Shown here: positions 35,108-44,848 of the stretch, in pieces
Numbering within the stretch: position 1 is the first letter of the stretch
Layout: every line of letters begins with the position of its first letter
Source of the DNA: Sphingobacterium arenae
Lineage (GTDB): Bacteria; Bacteroidota; Bacteroidia; Sphingobacteriales; Sphingobacteriaceae
Direction: 5' to 3'
Length of the DNA: 64,000 bases
Assembly (NCBI RefSeq): GCF_014692505.1
Contig: NZ_JACNYK010000004.1
Coordinates: 62,001-126,000 of the forward strand
Translations under genes and position numbers: made by a program
Notes under the pieces: generated by a model
Databases searched by the model: none
What the model was told of the DNA's origin: nothing
Seen by the model: the letters and a program-made list of their open reading frames with translations, nothing else

Positions 35108-37375
35108 TTATGATGCTTGATTTGCACGGATAATATTCAATGCTCCACCAGCTTTAAACCATTCGATCTGCTGTGCATTGTAGGTATGGTTAACCAAAAT
35201 ACTATCTTGTGTACCATCGGCATGATGCAAGACAATAGTCAATGGTTTTCCTGGAGCAAACTCCGTTAAACCAATAATATCGACTGTATCGTCTTCTTTA
35301 ATTTTATCGTAATCGTCCTTATTATCGAACGTTAAACCCAACATGCCTTGTTTCTTCAAGTTGGTTTCGTGAATACGGGCGAAAGATTTAACCAACACCG
35401 CGCGAACGCCGAGGTGACGAGGCTCCATGGCTGCATGTTCACGGGAAGATCCCTCACCGTAATTTTCATCGCCCACCACGATAGAGCCGATACCTGCTGC
35501 TTTGTAAGCGCGTTGTGTAGCTGGTACCGCCGCATATTCGCCGGTCAATTGATTTTTGACAAAGTCGGTTTTATCGTTAAAGAAGTTGACGGCACCAATA
35601 AGCATATTATTAGAAATATTATCCAAATGACCTCTATATTTCAACCAAGGACCAGCCATGGAAATATGGTCTGTTGTACACTTACCTTTCGCTTTTATGA
35701 GCAGCTTCAATCCTTTAAGATCGGTACCTTCCCATGCAGGGAATGGTTCTAATAATTGAAGACGATCAGAGGTAGGCGATACTTCTACAGTTACTGCAGA
35801 ACCATCTGCTGCTGGCGCTTGGTATCCTGGATCTTCCACATCAAAACCTTTTGATGGCAATTCATCACCTGTTGGTGGATCCAATTTCACCTGCTCACCA
35901 TTCTTGTTAATCAGGGTGTCGGTAACCGGATTAAACCCTAAATTACCCGAAATAGCTATTGCTGCCACCATTTCTGGAGAAGTTACAAAGGCGTATGTGT
36001 TCGGGTTACCGTCTGCACGTTTCGCAAAGTTTCTGTTAAACGAGTGAACGATGGTGTTTTTCTCTTGTTTATCTGCTCCTGCACGATCCCACATACCAAT
36101 ACATGGGCCGCATGCGTTGGTAAAGATAGTCGCATTCAAATCTTCGAAAGTTTTAACATACCCGTCACGATCAGCCGTATAACGTACGAGTTCCGAGCCT
36201 GGATTAATTCCAAACTCCGCTTTTGTCACCAGACCTTTGTCGATCGCTTGTTTAGCGATAGATGCCGCGCGGGACAAATCTTCATAAGATGAGTTTGTAC
36301 ATGAACCGATCAAGCCCCACTCTACTTTTAATGGCCAGCCGTTCTTTTCAGCTTCTTCGCGCATACGCGAAACCGGCGTATATAAATCGGGGGTGAATGG
36401 ACCATTTAAAGAGGGTTCCAATTCAGACAGGTTGATTTCAATTAATTGATCAAAATATTGCTCCGGGTTAGCATACACTTCGGGATCCGCTGTCAGATGT
36501 TGTTTAACAACATTTGCTGCATCCGCCACTTCGGCACGGTCTGTCGCTCGTAAATAACGCTCCATGGATTCATCGTATCCGAACGTCGACGTTGTTGCAC
36601 CAATTTCCGCTCCCATGTTACAGATTGTACCTTTACCTGTACATGACAACGATTCTGCTCCTTCACCAAAATATTCGACAATAGCACCGGTACCACCTTT
36701 TACGGTTAAGATACCCGCTACTTTCAAGATCACATCTTTTGGTGCGGTCCATCCGGATAGTTTACCTGTCAACTTAACACCGATCAGCTTCGGAAATTTA
36801 AGTTCCCATGGTAAGCCAGCCATGACATCGCATGCATCGGCTCCACCAACACCAATAGCCACCATACCCAAACCTCCGGCATTCACCGTGTGGGAGTCTG
36901 TTCCGATCATCATGCCACCTGGGAATGCATAATTTTCTAATACGACCTGGTGAATAATACCGGCGCCCGGTTTCCAAAACCCTATTCCATATTTGTTGGA
37001 TACAGAAGATAAGAAATTAAATACTTCTGAACTTTCGTTTTTTGCACGTGTTAAATCTTGCTCCGCGCCATCCCTTGCTTGGATCAAGTGGTCACAGTGA
37101 ACAGTGGAAGGTACAGCAACCTTAGGACGGCCAGCTTGCATAAATTGCAATAAAGCCATTTGCGCTGTCGCATCTTGCATGGCAACACGATCCGGAGCGA
37201 AGTCTACATAAGAGTTACCGCGCTCATAAGCTTCGGTTGCGTTTCCTGCCCATAAGTGGGCATACAAAATTTTCTCAGAGAGAGTCAAAGGTTTATTAAC
37301 CACCTGACGCGCTGCAGTAATGCGCTCGTCATATTGGCTATAGACCTTTTTGATCATTTCTATATCAAAAGCCAT
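35108..37375 (-). CDS. Aconitate hydratase, mitochondrial-type
   Basis: A 755-aa [4Fe-4S] enzyme interconverting citrate and isocitrate in the TCA cycle. The cluster Cys ligands are seen in [10 protein letters not shown] and [34 protein letters not shown] and the swivelling C-terminal domain with [19 protein letters not shown] are also present. The shorter 750-780 aa form resembles eukaryotic mitochondrial aconitase, common in Bacteroidota, rather than E. coli AcnA or AcnB. It has its own promoter (-7 box 37443-37450). Confidence 0.96.
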   Translation of the reverse strand: MAFDIEMIKKVYSQYDERITAARQVVNKPLTLSEKILYAHLWAGNATEAYERGNSYVDFAPDRVAMQDATAQMALLQFMQAGRPKVAVPSTVHCDHLIQARDGAEQDLTRAKNESSEVFNFLSSVSNKYGIGFWKPGAGIIHQVVLENYAFPGGMMIGTDSHTVNAGGLGMVAIGVGGADACDVMAGLPWELKFPKLIGVKLTGKLSGWTAPKDVILKVAGILTVKGGTGAIVEYFGEGAESLSCTGKGTICNMGAEIGATTSTFGYDESMERYLRATDRAEVADAANVVKQHLTADPEVYANPEQYFDQLIEINLSELEPSLNGPFTPDLYTPVSRMREEAEKNGWPLKVEWGLIGSCTNSSYEDLSRAASIAKQAIDKGLVTKAEFGINPGSELVRYTADRDGYVKTFEDLNATIFTNACGPCIGMWDRAGADKQEKNTIVHSFNRNFAKRADGNPNTYAFVTSPEMVAAIAISGNLGFNPVTDTLINKNGEQVKLDPPTGDELPSKGFDVEDPGYQAPAADGSAVTVEVSPTSDRLQLLEPFPAWEGTDLKGLKLLIKAKGKCTTDHISMAGPWLKYRGHLDNISNNMLIGAVNFFNDKTDFVKNQLTGEYAAVPATQRAYKAAGIGSIVVGDENYGEGSSREHAAMEPRHLGVRAVLVKSFARIHETNLKKQGMLGLTFDNKDDYDKIKEDDTVDIIGLTEFAPGKPLTIVLHHADGTQDSILVNHTYNAQQIEWFKAGGALNIIRANQAS

Positions 37376-37442
37376 TTATTTAATTAATTATTTGATGTAC
37401 TTCATTATAACAAAATCAGTTTCCTGATTTTTCAAACCAGAG

Positions 37443-37450
37443 CAAAAATA
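37443..37450 (-). promoter_or_regulatory. -7 box upstream of aconitase
   Basis: TATTTTTG on the minus strand fits TAnnTTTG and lies about 67 nt before the aconitase ATG. No clear TTTG at -33. Confidence 0.45.
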
Positions 37451-37518
37451 CAAAAAAGAATAGGTTTTAAACAGTTTTAGCCCGTTGCAAACCCTAATTT
37501 GGAATAAATCCAAACAAC

Positions 37519-38199
37519 TTATATTTGTTTCATTAACGGTGGTGTATTTTTCAACTGTCGGATAGCATCCGTCGGATCCTCCGCAGAAAAAATACTGCTT
37601 CCGGCAACCAGGACATCGGCCCCTGCTTCTATGAGTTTTGCGGCATTGCGGATATCGACTCCACCATCAATTTCGATAAGTAAGGAATCATTCACACCGC
37701 TCGATAAGGCTCGGAGTTCCTGTATTTTTGCATACGTTTGTTCAATAAATTTTTGCCCTCCAAACCCGGGGTTAACCGACATGATGCACACCAAATCAAT
37801 ATCGGTAAGGACATCTTTCAGTAAACTCACTGGTGTATGTGGATTTAGTGCCACCCCGGCTTTACAGCCTAACTCTTTAATAGCGGCTAATGTACGGTGC
37901 AAGTGTGTACACGCTTCGTAGTGTACCGTAATATTGGATGCGCCAGAATCTTTACATATTTTTAGATACCGATCGGGGTCTACGATCATCAAATGCACAT
38001 CTAATGGTTTGACGGCATGTTTCGCGATAGCCTGCATAACCGGAAAACCAAAAGAAATATTCGGAACGAAGACGCCGTCCATAATATCAACGTGAAACCA
38101 ATCTGCTTCGCTCTGATTTATGACCTGGATGTCGTCGTAAAGCTTCGCAAAATTAGCCGCTAACACAGATGGGGCTATCAGATGTTTTGTTGTAGGCAT
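37519..38199 (-). CDS. rpe: Ribulose-phosphate 3-epimerase
   Basis: A 226-aa TIM-barrel enzyme of the pentose phosphate pathway. The family motifs are IAPSVLAANFAKL (about 7-19), WFHVDIMDGVFVPNISFG with the catalytic Asp, DVHLMI, VCIMSVNPGFGGQKFIE and the C-terminal LIEIDGGVDIRNAAKLIEAGADVLVAGS. Length and all metal-site residues look normal. It is divergent from the HD-domain gene, 108 nt away. Confidence 0.97.
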   Translation of the reverse strand: MPTTKHLIAPSVLAANFAKLYDDIQVINQSEADWFHVDIMDGVFVPNISFGFPVMQAIAKHAVKPLDVHLMIVDPDRYLKICKDSGASNITVHYEACTHLHRTLAAIKELGCKAGVALNPHTPVSLLKDVLTDIDLVCIMSVNPGFGGQKFIEQTYAKIQELRALSSGVNDSLLIEIDGGVDIRNAAKLIEAGADVLVAGSSIFSAEDPTDAIRQLKNTPPLMKQI

Positions 38200-38259
38200 G
38201 TTGTTACGTGTTTTTTGTAAAGATACGGAAGTTTACGGCTATTGTGTGCGGATAAATGG

Positions 38260-38267
38260 TACATTTG
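38260..38267 (+). promoter_or_regulatory. -7 box upstream of the HD-domain gene
   Basis: TACATTTG matches TAnnTTTG, 40 nt before the GTG start. A TTTA 24 nt upstream is the only -33-like match. Confidence 0.45.
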
Positions 38268-38307
38268 TTGTAAAATTGTACTGATAGGATAAAATAAAAA
38301 TAAGCAA

Positions 38308-40461
38308 GTGGCTAAACTAAAGATCAACTATCTTCGGGACAAGAATCAAAATAATTCCTTCATCGTGAAATTTGCCATGATCACTTTGGCAATCGTGTTG
38401 ATTTGTATTTTCTTACCGAAACAACCGCGTTTTCGTTACGAATTTGAAAGAGGGAAAGTATGGAACCATGAAAATCTTGTATCTCCATACAATTTTGCCA
38501 TTTTAAAAACGCAGGAGGAACTAAATAGAGACCGGGAACAGGTGCTGAAAACGGTACAGCCTATCTATAACTTGAATGCGACCGCCAGCAAAGAACAGAT
38601 TGATCAATTCAATACGGATGTGGCGGAGAAATGGCAGATTGCCAATATGGATTCGCTGTCTATCCAAGATAGGGAAACCTATCAATCCGTGGGAAATGCA
38701 CTGCTTAATTATGTTTACAATAGGGGCATTATTTCCCTGAATAATCGGTACCAAAACAAAGGGTTAAACGCCGAAGAGGTAGACCAGGCGCAAAGCCAGT
38801 ACAATTTCACATTGCTGCAGGATAATGTCGCGCAACAAAAAAATACAGCAGATATCTTTACGATTGAGTCGGCCAACCAGTATATGGAAAATAATCTTTC
38901 CAGAAATAACAAAATAGATCAGAAAACATGGTTGACCGAGACACTGAAGAATTACGTCACGATTAACTATATCTTTAATGAAAACCTCACCAACAAAGCG
39001 GAACAAAACGCTTTGGCCAATATTTCGAGTACACGTGGCATGGTGCAAAAAGGGGAACTTATCGCGGAAAAGGATAAGATTATCAGCAATGAAACCTATC
39101 AGAAGTTAGCATCCTTACGTAAAGTTTTTGAAGACGAGGCTCGAATTAGCGGCAACCAGGGGTATGTGATGCTCGGCCATTTTGTGGTCATTTCGATGTG
39201 CGTATCCCTCTTGATGGTGTTCCTGTATTTTTTCCGACCGACCATTTTTGACAGCAATAGGTTATTATTTATTATTTTAATCGTCATTATATCTATGCTT
39301 GGTGTCCTATCCTGGGCCATCAACATGAAAATCCCTAATATGTATTATATCCCGTATTGTAGTGTCCCTATTATTTTTAGGGTATTATTCGATACCCGTG
39401 TGGCCTTGAATATTCACCTCCTTATGGTTTTGCTCGCCGCTCTTTTTGTACCGAATAGCTTTGAGTTTGTATTCTTACAGTTCATGACGGGCATGGTAGC
39501 CATTTACAGCATCAGAACATTGGTTAAACGAGAGCAATTTTTGGTTTCCTCACTGATCATATTAGCGACGTATATCATTGCTTACGTTGGTTTAGTGTTA
39601 ACGCGGAATGGTTCGATAAGCTCTATTTACTGGACAGATATTGTACCTTTTGTTGTTAGTGTCGGGTTAACGCTCCTCGCCTACCCATTGATCTATGCTT
39701 TTGAACGTTTATTTGGTATCGTTTCTGACCTGACGCTAATGGAATTAACCAACAGCAACTCCCGTTTGCTGCGGGAACTTTCGCTAAAGGCTCCTGGAAC
39801 TTTTCAACACTCTTTACAGGTGGCCAACCTTGCGGAAGCGGCGATCTATAAGATTGGTGGAAACCCGCTGTTGATACGTGCAGGGGCACTATACCACGAT
39901 ATCGGAAAAATGTCAAACCCGTTGTTTTTTATCGAAAACCAAAAAACGGATATTAACCCGCATGCCGAGCTTACGCCCGAACAATCGGCACAGATCATCA
40001 TATCGCATGTACACAAGGGTATGGAGATGGCCAAGAAAAACCAACTTCCTGAGGTAATTATCGATTTTATACGTACGCATCACGGTACCACGAAAGTTGA
40101 TTATTTCTACAATATGGCGCTCAAGAATAATCCCGATAAATTGGTGGACGAAAGCATTTTCCGGTATCCGGGACCGGTGCCTTTCTCCAAGGAGACGGCG
40201 GTACTTATGATCGCGGACTCGGTAGAGGCGGCTTCCAGGGCGCTGAAAGAACCGACAGAAGAATCGATCAATAATCTGGTGGATAAAATTGTAGAGTATA
40301 AAATTACGCAGCGTCAATTCATCAATTCGGATATAACGATGCGGGATATCATGGAGGTTTCTGACATTTTTAAGTCGATGTTAAAGAGTATTTATCATGT
40401 ACGGATAGATTATGATGTCGACAAGAAAACGGCTCTTTCGACAGGCAATATAAAAAACTAA
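38308..40461 (+). CDS. 7TM-HD family phosphohydrolase (PgpH-like)
   Basis: A 717-aa membrane protein. TM1 (about 24-40) precedes a large extracytoplasmic 7TMR-HDED domain (about 45-285). Seven membrane helices (about 290-465) and a cytoplasmic HD domain follow, with metal ligands in GTFQHSLQVANLAEAA, RAGALYHDIGKM and IRTHHGT. In Listeria PgpH, the same architecture cleaves cyclic di-AMP. The start codon is GTG at 38308. Its role as a c-di-AMP phosphodiesterase here is likely but inferred from family. Confidence 0.92.
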   Translation: MAKLKINYLRDKNQNNSFIVKFAMITLAIVLICIFLPKQPRFRYEFERGKVWNHENLVSPYNFAILKTQEELNRDREQVLKTVQPIYNLNATASKEQIDQFNTDVAEKWQIANMDSLSIQDRETYQSVGNALLNYVYNRGIISLNNRYQNKGLNAEEVDQAQSQYNFTLLQDNVAQQKNTADIFTIESANQYMENNLSRNNKIDQKTWLTETLKNYVTINYIFNENLTNKAEQNALANISSTRGMVQKGELIAEKDKIISNETYQKLASLRKVFEDEARISGNQGYVMLGHFVVISMCVSLLMVFLYFFRPTIFDSNRLLFIILIVIISMLGVLSWAINMKIPNMYYIPYCSVPIIFRVLFDTRVALNIHLLMVLLAALFVPNSFEFVFLQFMTGMVAIYSIRTLVKREQFLVSSLIILATYIIAYVGLVLTRNGSISSIYWTDIVPFVVSVGLTLLAYPLIYAFERLFGIVSDLTLMELTNSNSRLLRELSLKAPGTFQHSLQVANLAEAAIYKIGGNPLLIRAGALYHDIGKMSNPLFFIENQKTDINPHAELTPEQSAQIIISHVHKGMEMAKKNQLPEVIIDFIRTHHGTTKVDYFYNMALKNNPDKLVDESIFRYPGPVPFSKETAVLMIADSVEAASRALKEPTEESINNLVDKIVEYKITQRQFINSDITMRDIMEVSDIFKSMLKSIYHVRIDYDVDKKTALSTGNIKN

Positions 40462-40511
40462 ATTGAGTGTCAGATGTTTATTCGTTTTTAGGAAAAAAAC
40501 GGTTTTAAAGC

Positions 40512-40542
40512 TTTGCAGATTGAAATATTTGCTTTATGTTTG
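40512..40542 (+). promoter_or_regulatory. Consensus promoter of tRNA-Ser
   Basis: TTTG (40512-40515) and TATGTTTG (40535-40542) are separated by 19 nt, a perfect Bacteroidota promoter. The tRNA begins 16 nt downstream. Confidence 0.8.
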
Positions 40543-40557
40543 CACTACTTAAATAAA

Positions 40558-40644
40558 GGAGAGGTGCCTGAGAGGCCGAAAGGAACAGTTTGCTAAACTG
40601 TCGTACTGGAAACGGTACCGCGGGTTCGAATCCCGCTCTCTCCG
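40558..40644 (+). tRNA. tRNA-Ser (anticodon GCU)
   Basis: An 87-nt serine tRNA with acceptor GGAGAGG pairing with TCTCTCC (one G-U pair) and discriminator G73. The anticodon stem ACAGT/ACTGT encloses loop TTGCTAA, giving GCU, which reads AGC and AGU. A long variable arm (GTACTGG...GGTACC) and a T arm GCGGG-TTCGAAT-CCCGC confirm the serine class. CCA is not encoded. The last 16 nt are repeated downstream at 40778-40793. Confidence 0.97.
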
Positions 40645-40745
40645 CAGAGCTTCTATCGAAAGGTTGAAGCTTTTTTTATTTCTGAGTTTCTTAGACACTG
40701 CTTGCTGAGGGATGAGAACACGCAGGGTTCGATTCGAAGAAGGTT
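40629..40745 (+). repeat. Perfect 117-bp direct repeat, copy 1
   Basis: This stretch, from the last 16 nt of tRNA-Ser through its terminator and about 70 nt of further sequence, recurs identically at 40778-40894. The spacing is 149 nt, with 32 nt of unique sequence between. It covers no gene other than the tRNA end. Confidence 0.95.
40648..40677 (+). terminator. Terminator of tRNA-Ser
   Basis: AGCTTC (40648-40653) pairs with GAAGCT (40666-40671), followed by a run of seven T. It starts 4 nt after the tRNA. A second copy is at 40797-40826. Confidence 0.75.
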
Positions 40746-40777
40746 TAAGGTTGAGTTTGGGGTAATGGGACTAAACC

Positions 40778-40894
40778 AATCCCGCTCTCTCCGCAGAGCT
40801 TCTATCGAAAGGTTGAAGCTTTTTTTATTTCTGAGTTTCTTAGACACTGCTTGCTGAGGGATGAGAACACGCAGGGTTCGATTCGAAGAAGGTT
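40778..40894 (+). repeat. Perfect 117-bp direct repeat, copy 2
   Basis: Identical to 40629-40745 at every base I compared, including the duplicated 16-nt tRNA 3' end and the terminator hairpin (40797-40826). No tRNA body precedes this copy, so it is not a second gene. Confidence 0.95.
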
Positions 40895-40921
40895 CAGGCT
40901 TTTTTGTATTTTATATACCTG

Positions 40922-41527
40922 ATGATCACCATAGACACCAAACACACTTTTCCTATTAAGGATGTACTATTTACCTTTGCATTGGCATCGGAAGCATCTA
41001 CTATATTCACGGAATATAACCATTTAATCTGCGGAATCGGCAAAGTTAATGCCGCGTATAATCTGTTAAAAGCAATACAAACGGAGAAACCTAAATTAAT
41101 TGTAAACCTCGGTTCTGCTGGAAGCAACTACTACAAGAAAGGTGAAATAGTTTGTTGTACCCAATTCATTCAACGGGATATGGATGTGAGGGGCTTGGGA
41201 TATGAGCAATACGAAACGCCGCTATCGGGGTTGCCCACCGCGCTGGAATACGGTTTGCAAATGACGGGATTACCGAAAGCAGTTTGCGGAACAGGCGATA
41301 GTTTTGAAATGGCACAATCCGCGACCCCATACCACGTTGTGGATATGGAAGCATACGCATTGGCTTTGGTGGCCATGAAAGAAAACATTCCTTTCCTCAG
41401 TCTTAAATACATCTCGGATGGTGCCGACGGTGATGCGGCAGAAGATTGGGAACTGCAGGTTCATAAAACCGCCGCTGCATTTGGCAAGTTATTGAAACTC
41501 CATACCGAAAATTTAACAACACTATAA
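40922..41527 (+). CDS. Nucleosidase of the MTA/SAH–futalosine type
   Basis: A 201-aa member of the PNP/UDP phosphorylase superfamily. LICGIGKVNAAYNLLKAI, IVNLGSAGS and the active-site VDMEAYALALVAMKENIPFLSLKYISDGAD match purine nucleosidases that cleave methylthioadenosine, S-adenosylhomocysteine or futalosine. The exact substrate is unclear because the sequence is short and divergent. I start at the ATG at 40922; an in-frame TTG six codons upstream is less likely. It follows the tRNA repeat by 27 nt. Confidence 0.85.
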   Translation: MITIDTKHTFPIKDVLFTFALASEASTIFTEYNHLICGIGKVNAAYNLLKAIQTEKPKLIVNLGSAGSNYYKKGEIVCCTQFIQRDMDVRGLGYEQYETPLSGLPTALEYGLQMTGLPKAVCGTGDSFEMAQSATPYHVVDMEAYALALVAMKENIPFLSLKYISDGADGDAAEDWELQVHKTAAAFGKLLKLHTENLTTL

Positions 41528-41542
41528 TCTACGATAGACGAA

Positions 41543-41839
41543 ATGAACAAGGACTTGATTTTAAGGGAAAAATTGGCTTTGCAACGCACTATTTTAGCGA
41601 ACCAATCTACTTTATTGGCTTTTATACGTACATCTATGTATTTTTTGGTGGCCGGTATAAGCATCAATAATCTCACGACAGTAGAATACGGCGGAACGAT
41701 TGAAATGATATTCATCGGTATTTCGGTCATGTTGATTGCTATCGGTGTATTCAACTATGTTGTCCACAAAAAGAAAATCGTTGAAAGTAATCATCATATC
41801 GGTGATTATAAAATAGAATACCTCGACAAAAAACAATAA
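41543..41839 (+). CDS. DUF202 membrane protein
   Basis: A 98-aa protein with the DUF202 signature LREKLALQRTILANQSTLLAFIRTSMYFLVAG, then two hydrophobic helices (about 30-50 and 58-78). It follows the nucleosidase gene by 15 nt and probably shares its transcript. Function unknown. The next gene is convergent, 5 nt away. Confidence 0.88.
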   Translation: MNKDLILREKLALQRTILANQSTLLAFIRTSMYFLVAGISINNLTTVEYGGTIEMIFIGISVMLIAIGVFNYVVHKKKIVESNHHIGDYKIEYLDKKQ

Positions 41840-41844
41840 TTTGT

Positions 41845-42345
41845 CTAATCTTCTCGCACCGTTAACTCCAAGACCTCTCCAGGTAAACCATCGAAATCCG
41901 CAAATTCTTTAGAAACGAAACCGTTATTGATGAGGATTTTTCGAGATGGAATATTCTTCGGGTCTATAATCGCAAACAGCTTGGTAATAAAATCATGCGT
42001 TCTTGCTGTTTCAATCAGTTGATGAGCAACATCACTGGCTATTCCTTTTCCCCAATAATCGGGTAACAGCATATACCCCAATTCCGCTTTGTCGCTATGG
42101 CGAGTCTCTATCTCCAATTTCCCCACCCCTATGAAATTACCGGATGCATTCTCTACAATTTTAAAATGCCCAAAGTCAGGGTGGAGCTGGTTTTCCCACA
42201 TCCGTTTCTCAAAATCCGATTTAGCCTCATCTAGTAAAATGGCGCGCTCCGTAATCATCGCCATCACCGCTTCATTATTAACCAATTCAAAATATAAAGG
42301 AAAATCCGCTGGAATAAGTTTCGTTAGCCGAAATTTGATTGCCAT
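41845..42345 (-). CDS. GNAT acetyltransferase, RimJ/RimL type
   Basis: A 166-aa acetyltransferase. KAELGYMLLPDYWGKGIASDVAHQLIETA holds the acetyl-CoA-binding Gly-rich loop, and the IDPKNIPSRKILINNGF motif is typical of the RimJ/RimL subfamily. Substrate unknown; may act on a protein N-terminus or a small molecule. Confidence 0.88.
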   Translation of the reverse strand: MAIKFRLTKLIPADFPLYFELVNNEAVMAMITERAILLDEAKSDFEKRMWENQLHPDFGHFKIVENASGNFIGVGKLEIETRHSDKAELGYMLLPDYWGKGIASDVAHQLIETARTHDFITKLFAIIDPKNIPSRKILINNGFVSKEFADFDGLPGEVLELTVRED

Positions 42346-42493
42346 TTTTTATTTTTTTTATTGCTACTATGATGTATACCACTGAAAATATTAATGCCTT
42401 ATGGCAGTATCTTGTATTTATGGGGAGCAAGATATAAAAAATTCGCTGTTTTGACCTTTTTTAGCTAGATTTAAACGCTAAACCGAATGGTGT

Positions 42494-43543
42494 ATGAAGA
42501 GAATACTTTCAATAGACGGCGGCGGCATCCGAGGTATTATTCCAGGGATGTTTTTGGTAGCGCTGGAGGAAAAAATCCAACAGGCTACAAATAATCCGGA
42601 TGCACACTTAACCGACTATTTTGATTTTTTTGCGGGTACAAGTACGGGTGGAATTCTTTTATCCATCTTATTATGCCCAGATGATAGCGATCCGAAAAAA
42701 CAAAAGTACACGGCAAAAGATGCATTGGATATCTATCTGGATCACGGCACAGAAATATTTTCTGCGTCCACTTGGCGTCGTTTCCTGAGCAAATTCGGTT
42801 TATTAAGTGAGCTTTACGATGAAACTATTTTGGAAAATGTACTGAAGAGCTATTTTGGAGATAAGAAACTTAGTGAGCTTCTCAAGCCTTGTATTGTTAC
42901 GGCATATAACATCGAATTACGTAAAAACCACCTTTTCCGACAGCAGAAGGCCATATCGCATGGCGACTCGCGCGACTTTTATATACGGGATGTCTGTCGG
43001 GCAACATCTGCTGCACCTACCTATTTTGCGGTGGCAGAGATATTCTCGCTTGCGAAGACGCGCTACCCTTTAGTAGACGGTGGTGTTTTCGCACACAACC
43101 CTTCGTTATCTGCTCTTCTGGAAGTCATTAAAAGCTACAATACGTACAAAATACACGATATCTGGATCCTTTCTCTAGGAACCGGATTGTCTAAGATATC
43201 GTATAATTATGAAGATTTTAAGAAGAAATGGGCTATTTCCATCGGGCCCGCACTCGTCGATATTATGAGCAGTAGTTCTGCAGAGAGCACAGATTATTAC
43301 CTCAAGCAATTATTCCGATCGGTTAATAAATCGGCAAATTATATACGTGTTGAACCCAGTAACCTCTCTTCTATCAATCCCTCTATGGATTCGGCTTCGC
43401 CGTCTAACATTCAAAAACTCATTTCTTTAGGAGATAAGTTAATCAGCGAGCATGAAGAATTAATGAATCAAATAGTCGCTGAAATTATACAGGACAAAAA
43501 AAGTAATTCGGAGCGATCGGTGTGGAATTTTTTAAAAAATTAA
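42494..43543 (+). CDS. Patatin-like phospholipase
   Basis: A 349-aa patatin-fold lipase. The oxyanion loop is DGGGIRGIIPG (about 6-16), the nucleophile Ser sits in GTSTGG (GxSxG, about 48-53), and the catalytic Asp in VDGGVFAHNPS (DGG/A). It should hydrolyse membrane lipids. Such proteins can be CBASS effectors (CapV), but no cyclic-nucleotide synthase gene lies nearby. It is 7 nt upstream of the SpmA/B-like gene and probably co-transcribed with it. Confidence 0.9.
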   Translation: MKRILSIDGGGIRGIIPGMFLVALEEKIQQATNNPDAHLTDYFDFFAGTSTGGILLSILLCPDDSDPKKQKYTAKDALDIYLDHGTEIFSASTWRRFLSKFGLLSELYDETILENVLKSYFGDKKLSELLKPCIVTAYNIELRKNHLFRQQKAISHGDSRDFYIRDVCRATSAAPTYFAVAEIFSLAKTRYPLVDGGVFAHNPSLSALLEVIKSYNTYKIHDIWILSLGTGLSKISYNYEDFKKKWAISIGPALVDIMSSSSAESTDYYLKQLFRSVNKSANYIRVEPSNLSSINPSMDSASPSNIQKLISLGDKLISEHEELMNQIVAEIIQDKKSNSERSVWNFLKN

Positions 43544-43550
43544 AATAAGT

Positions 43551-44780
43551 ATGGCGCTAAATTACATTTGGGTCTCGTTTTTCTTGATAACATTTATAGT
43601 CGCTATTATTAAACTTATTGGTGGCGACACAGAAGTTTTTCAAAATATTGTCAATTCCCTTTTTGAAAGTGCGGCTAATGGTGCGACGATATCTCTCGGT
43701 TTGATTGGCATGATGACTTTTGCACTGGGGATTATGAAAATTGGCGAAAAGGGGGGCATGATTGCTATTTTTGCTAAAGTGGTGGGTCCATTTTTTAACC
43801 GGCTTTTTCCAGAAATCCCCAAAAACCACCCTGCATTGGGTTCAGTGCTCATGAACTTTTCTGCGAATGCGTTAGGATTGGATAATGCGGCGACTCCCCT
43901 GGGCTTAAAGGCTATGAAGGAGCTACAAGAGCTTAACCCGCAGAAAGATACGGCAAGCAATGCGCAAATTATGTTTATCGTGCTAAACGCTTCCAGCTTA
44001 ACATTACTGCCTATTTCTATTATGGCTTATCGACAAGAAGCTGGGGCGGCGCAACCTTCTGATGTGTTTTTACCTATCCTTATCGCCACATTCTTTTCTA
44101 CACTCGCGGCGCTGATTTTGGTTGCTATTTACCAAAAGATCAATCTTTTTCATAAGACAATCATCCTTTATTTAGGTGGATTACTTGCCTTGGTGGGGGG
44201 TGCGTTATACTATTTCAGCACACTGGCACCGGCAGAAATTGATGTGATATCTCGCGTATTTGGTAACCTCGTCTTATTTGGTCTCTTTGTTTCCTTTATT
44301 GCACTTGCTCTATTTAAACGTGTCAATGTTTATGATGCCTTTATCGAAGGTGCAAAAGAGGGATTCGATGTCGCGGTAAAAATTATCCCCTATCTGGTCG
44401 CTATTTTGGTGGGCATCGCGGTGTTCCGCGCTTCTGGAACCATGGATTATTTGGTGGAGGGCATCGCTTCGCTCATTGCATATGTGGGAATGGACACGTC
44501 GTTTGTCGAAGCGTTACCGGTCGCATTCATGAAACCATTGAGTGGTTCGGGTGCCCGCGGACTAATGGTAGAACTCATGGCTACGAATGGTGCAGACGAT
44601 TTTGCAGCGCGTGTAGCCTGTGTAATCCAAGGTTCAACGGAGACTACATTTTATGTGTTAGCGGTTTATTTTGGATCGGTAGCCATCAAAAATACGCGGC
44701 ATGCATTGCCATGTGCCCTTATAGCCGAGCTTGTTGGCGTTATTGCCGCCATTATAGTGGCCTATATTTTCTTTGGATAG
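43551..44780 (+). CDS. Nucleoside-recognition (SpmA/SpmB-type) membrane protein
   Basis: A 409-aa membrane protein with two Gate/nucleoside-recognition domains: N-terminal SpmA-like (about 1-200; GATISLGLIGMMTFALGIMKIGEKGGM and NFSANALGLDNAATPLG) and C-terminal SpmB-like (about 225-409; EGFDVAVKIIPYLVAILVGIAVFR and GSTETTFYVLAVYFG). Bacillus has these as two spore-maturation proteins; here they are one chain, as in many Bacteroidota. The substrate is unknown. Confidence 0.88.
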   Translation: MALNYIWVSFFLITFIVAIIKLIGGDTEVFQNIVNSLFESAANGATISLGLIGMMTFALGIMKIGEKGGMIAIFAKVVGPFFNRLFPEIPKNHPALGSVLMNFSANALGLDNAATPLGLKAMKELQELNPQKDTASNAQIMFIVLNASSLTLLPISIMAYRQEAGAAQPSDVFLPILIATFFSTLAALILVAIYQKINLFHKTIILYLGGLLALVGGALYYFSTLAPAEIDVISRVFGNLVLFGLFVSFIALALFKRVNVYDAFIEGAKEGFDVAVKIIPYLVAILVGIAVFRASGTMDYLVEGIASLIAYVGMDTSFVEALPVAFMKPLSGSGARGLMVELMATNGADDFAARVACVIQGSTETTFYVLAVYFGSVAIKNTRHALPCALIAELVGVIAAIIVAYIFFG

Positions 44781-44848
44781 TGCGATATTATTTCCTATCT
44801 TAAAGTGCTGTATCTAACAAGAAACATAATCCGATATAAAAAAATTCA

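Noticed and set aside
40558..40894. tRNA-flanked genomic island
   Set aside because: The repeats are only 32 nt apart and no integrase, phage or cargo genes follow; neighbours are ordinary core genes.
42494..43543. Patatin as a CBASS antiphage effector
   Set aside because: No cyclic nucleotide synthase, ubiquitin-like or HORMA/TRIP13 genes lie beside it; neighbours are metabolic and transport genes.
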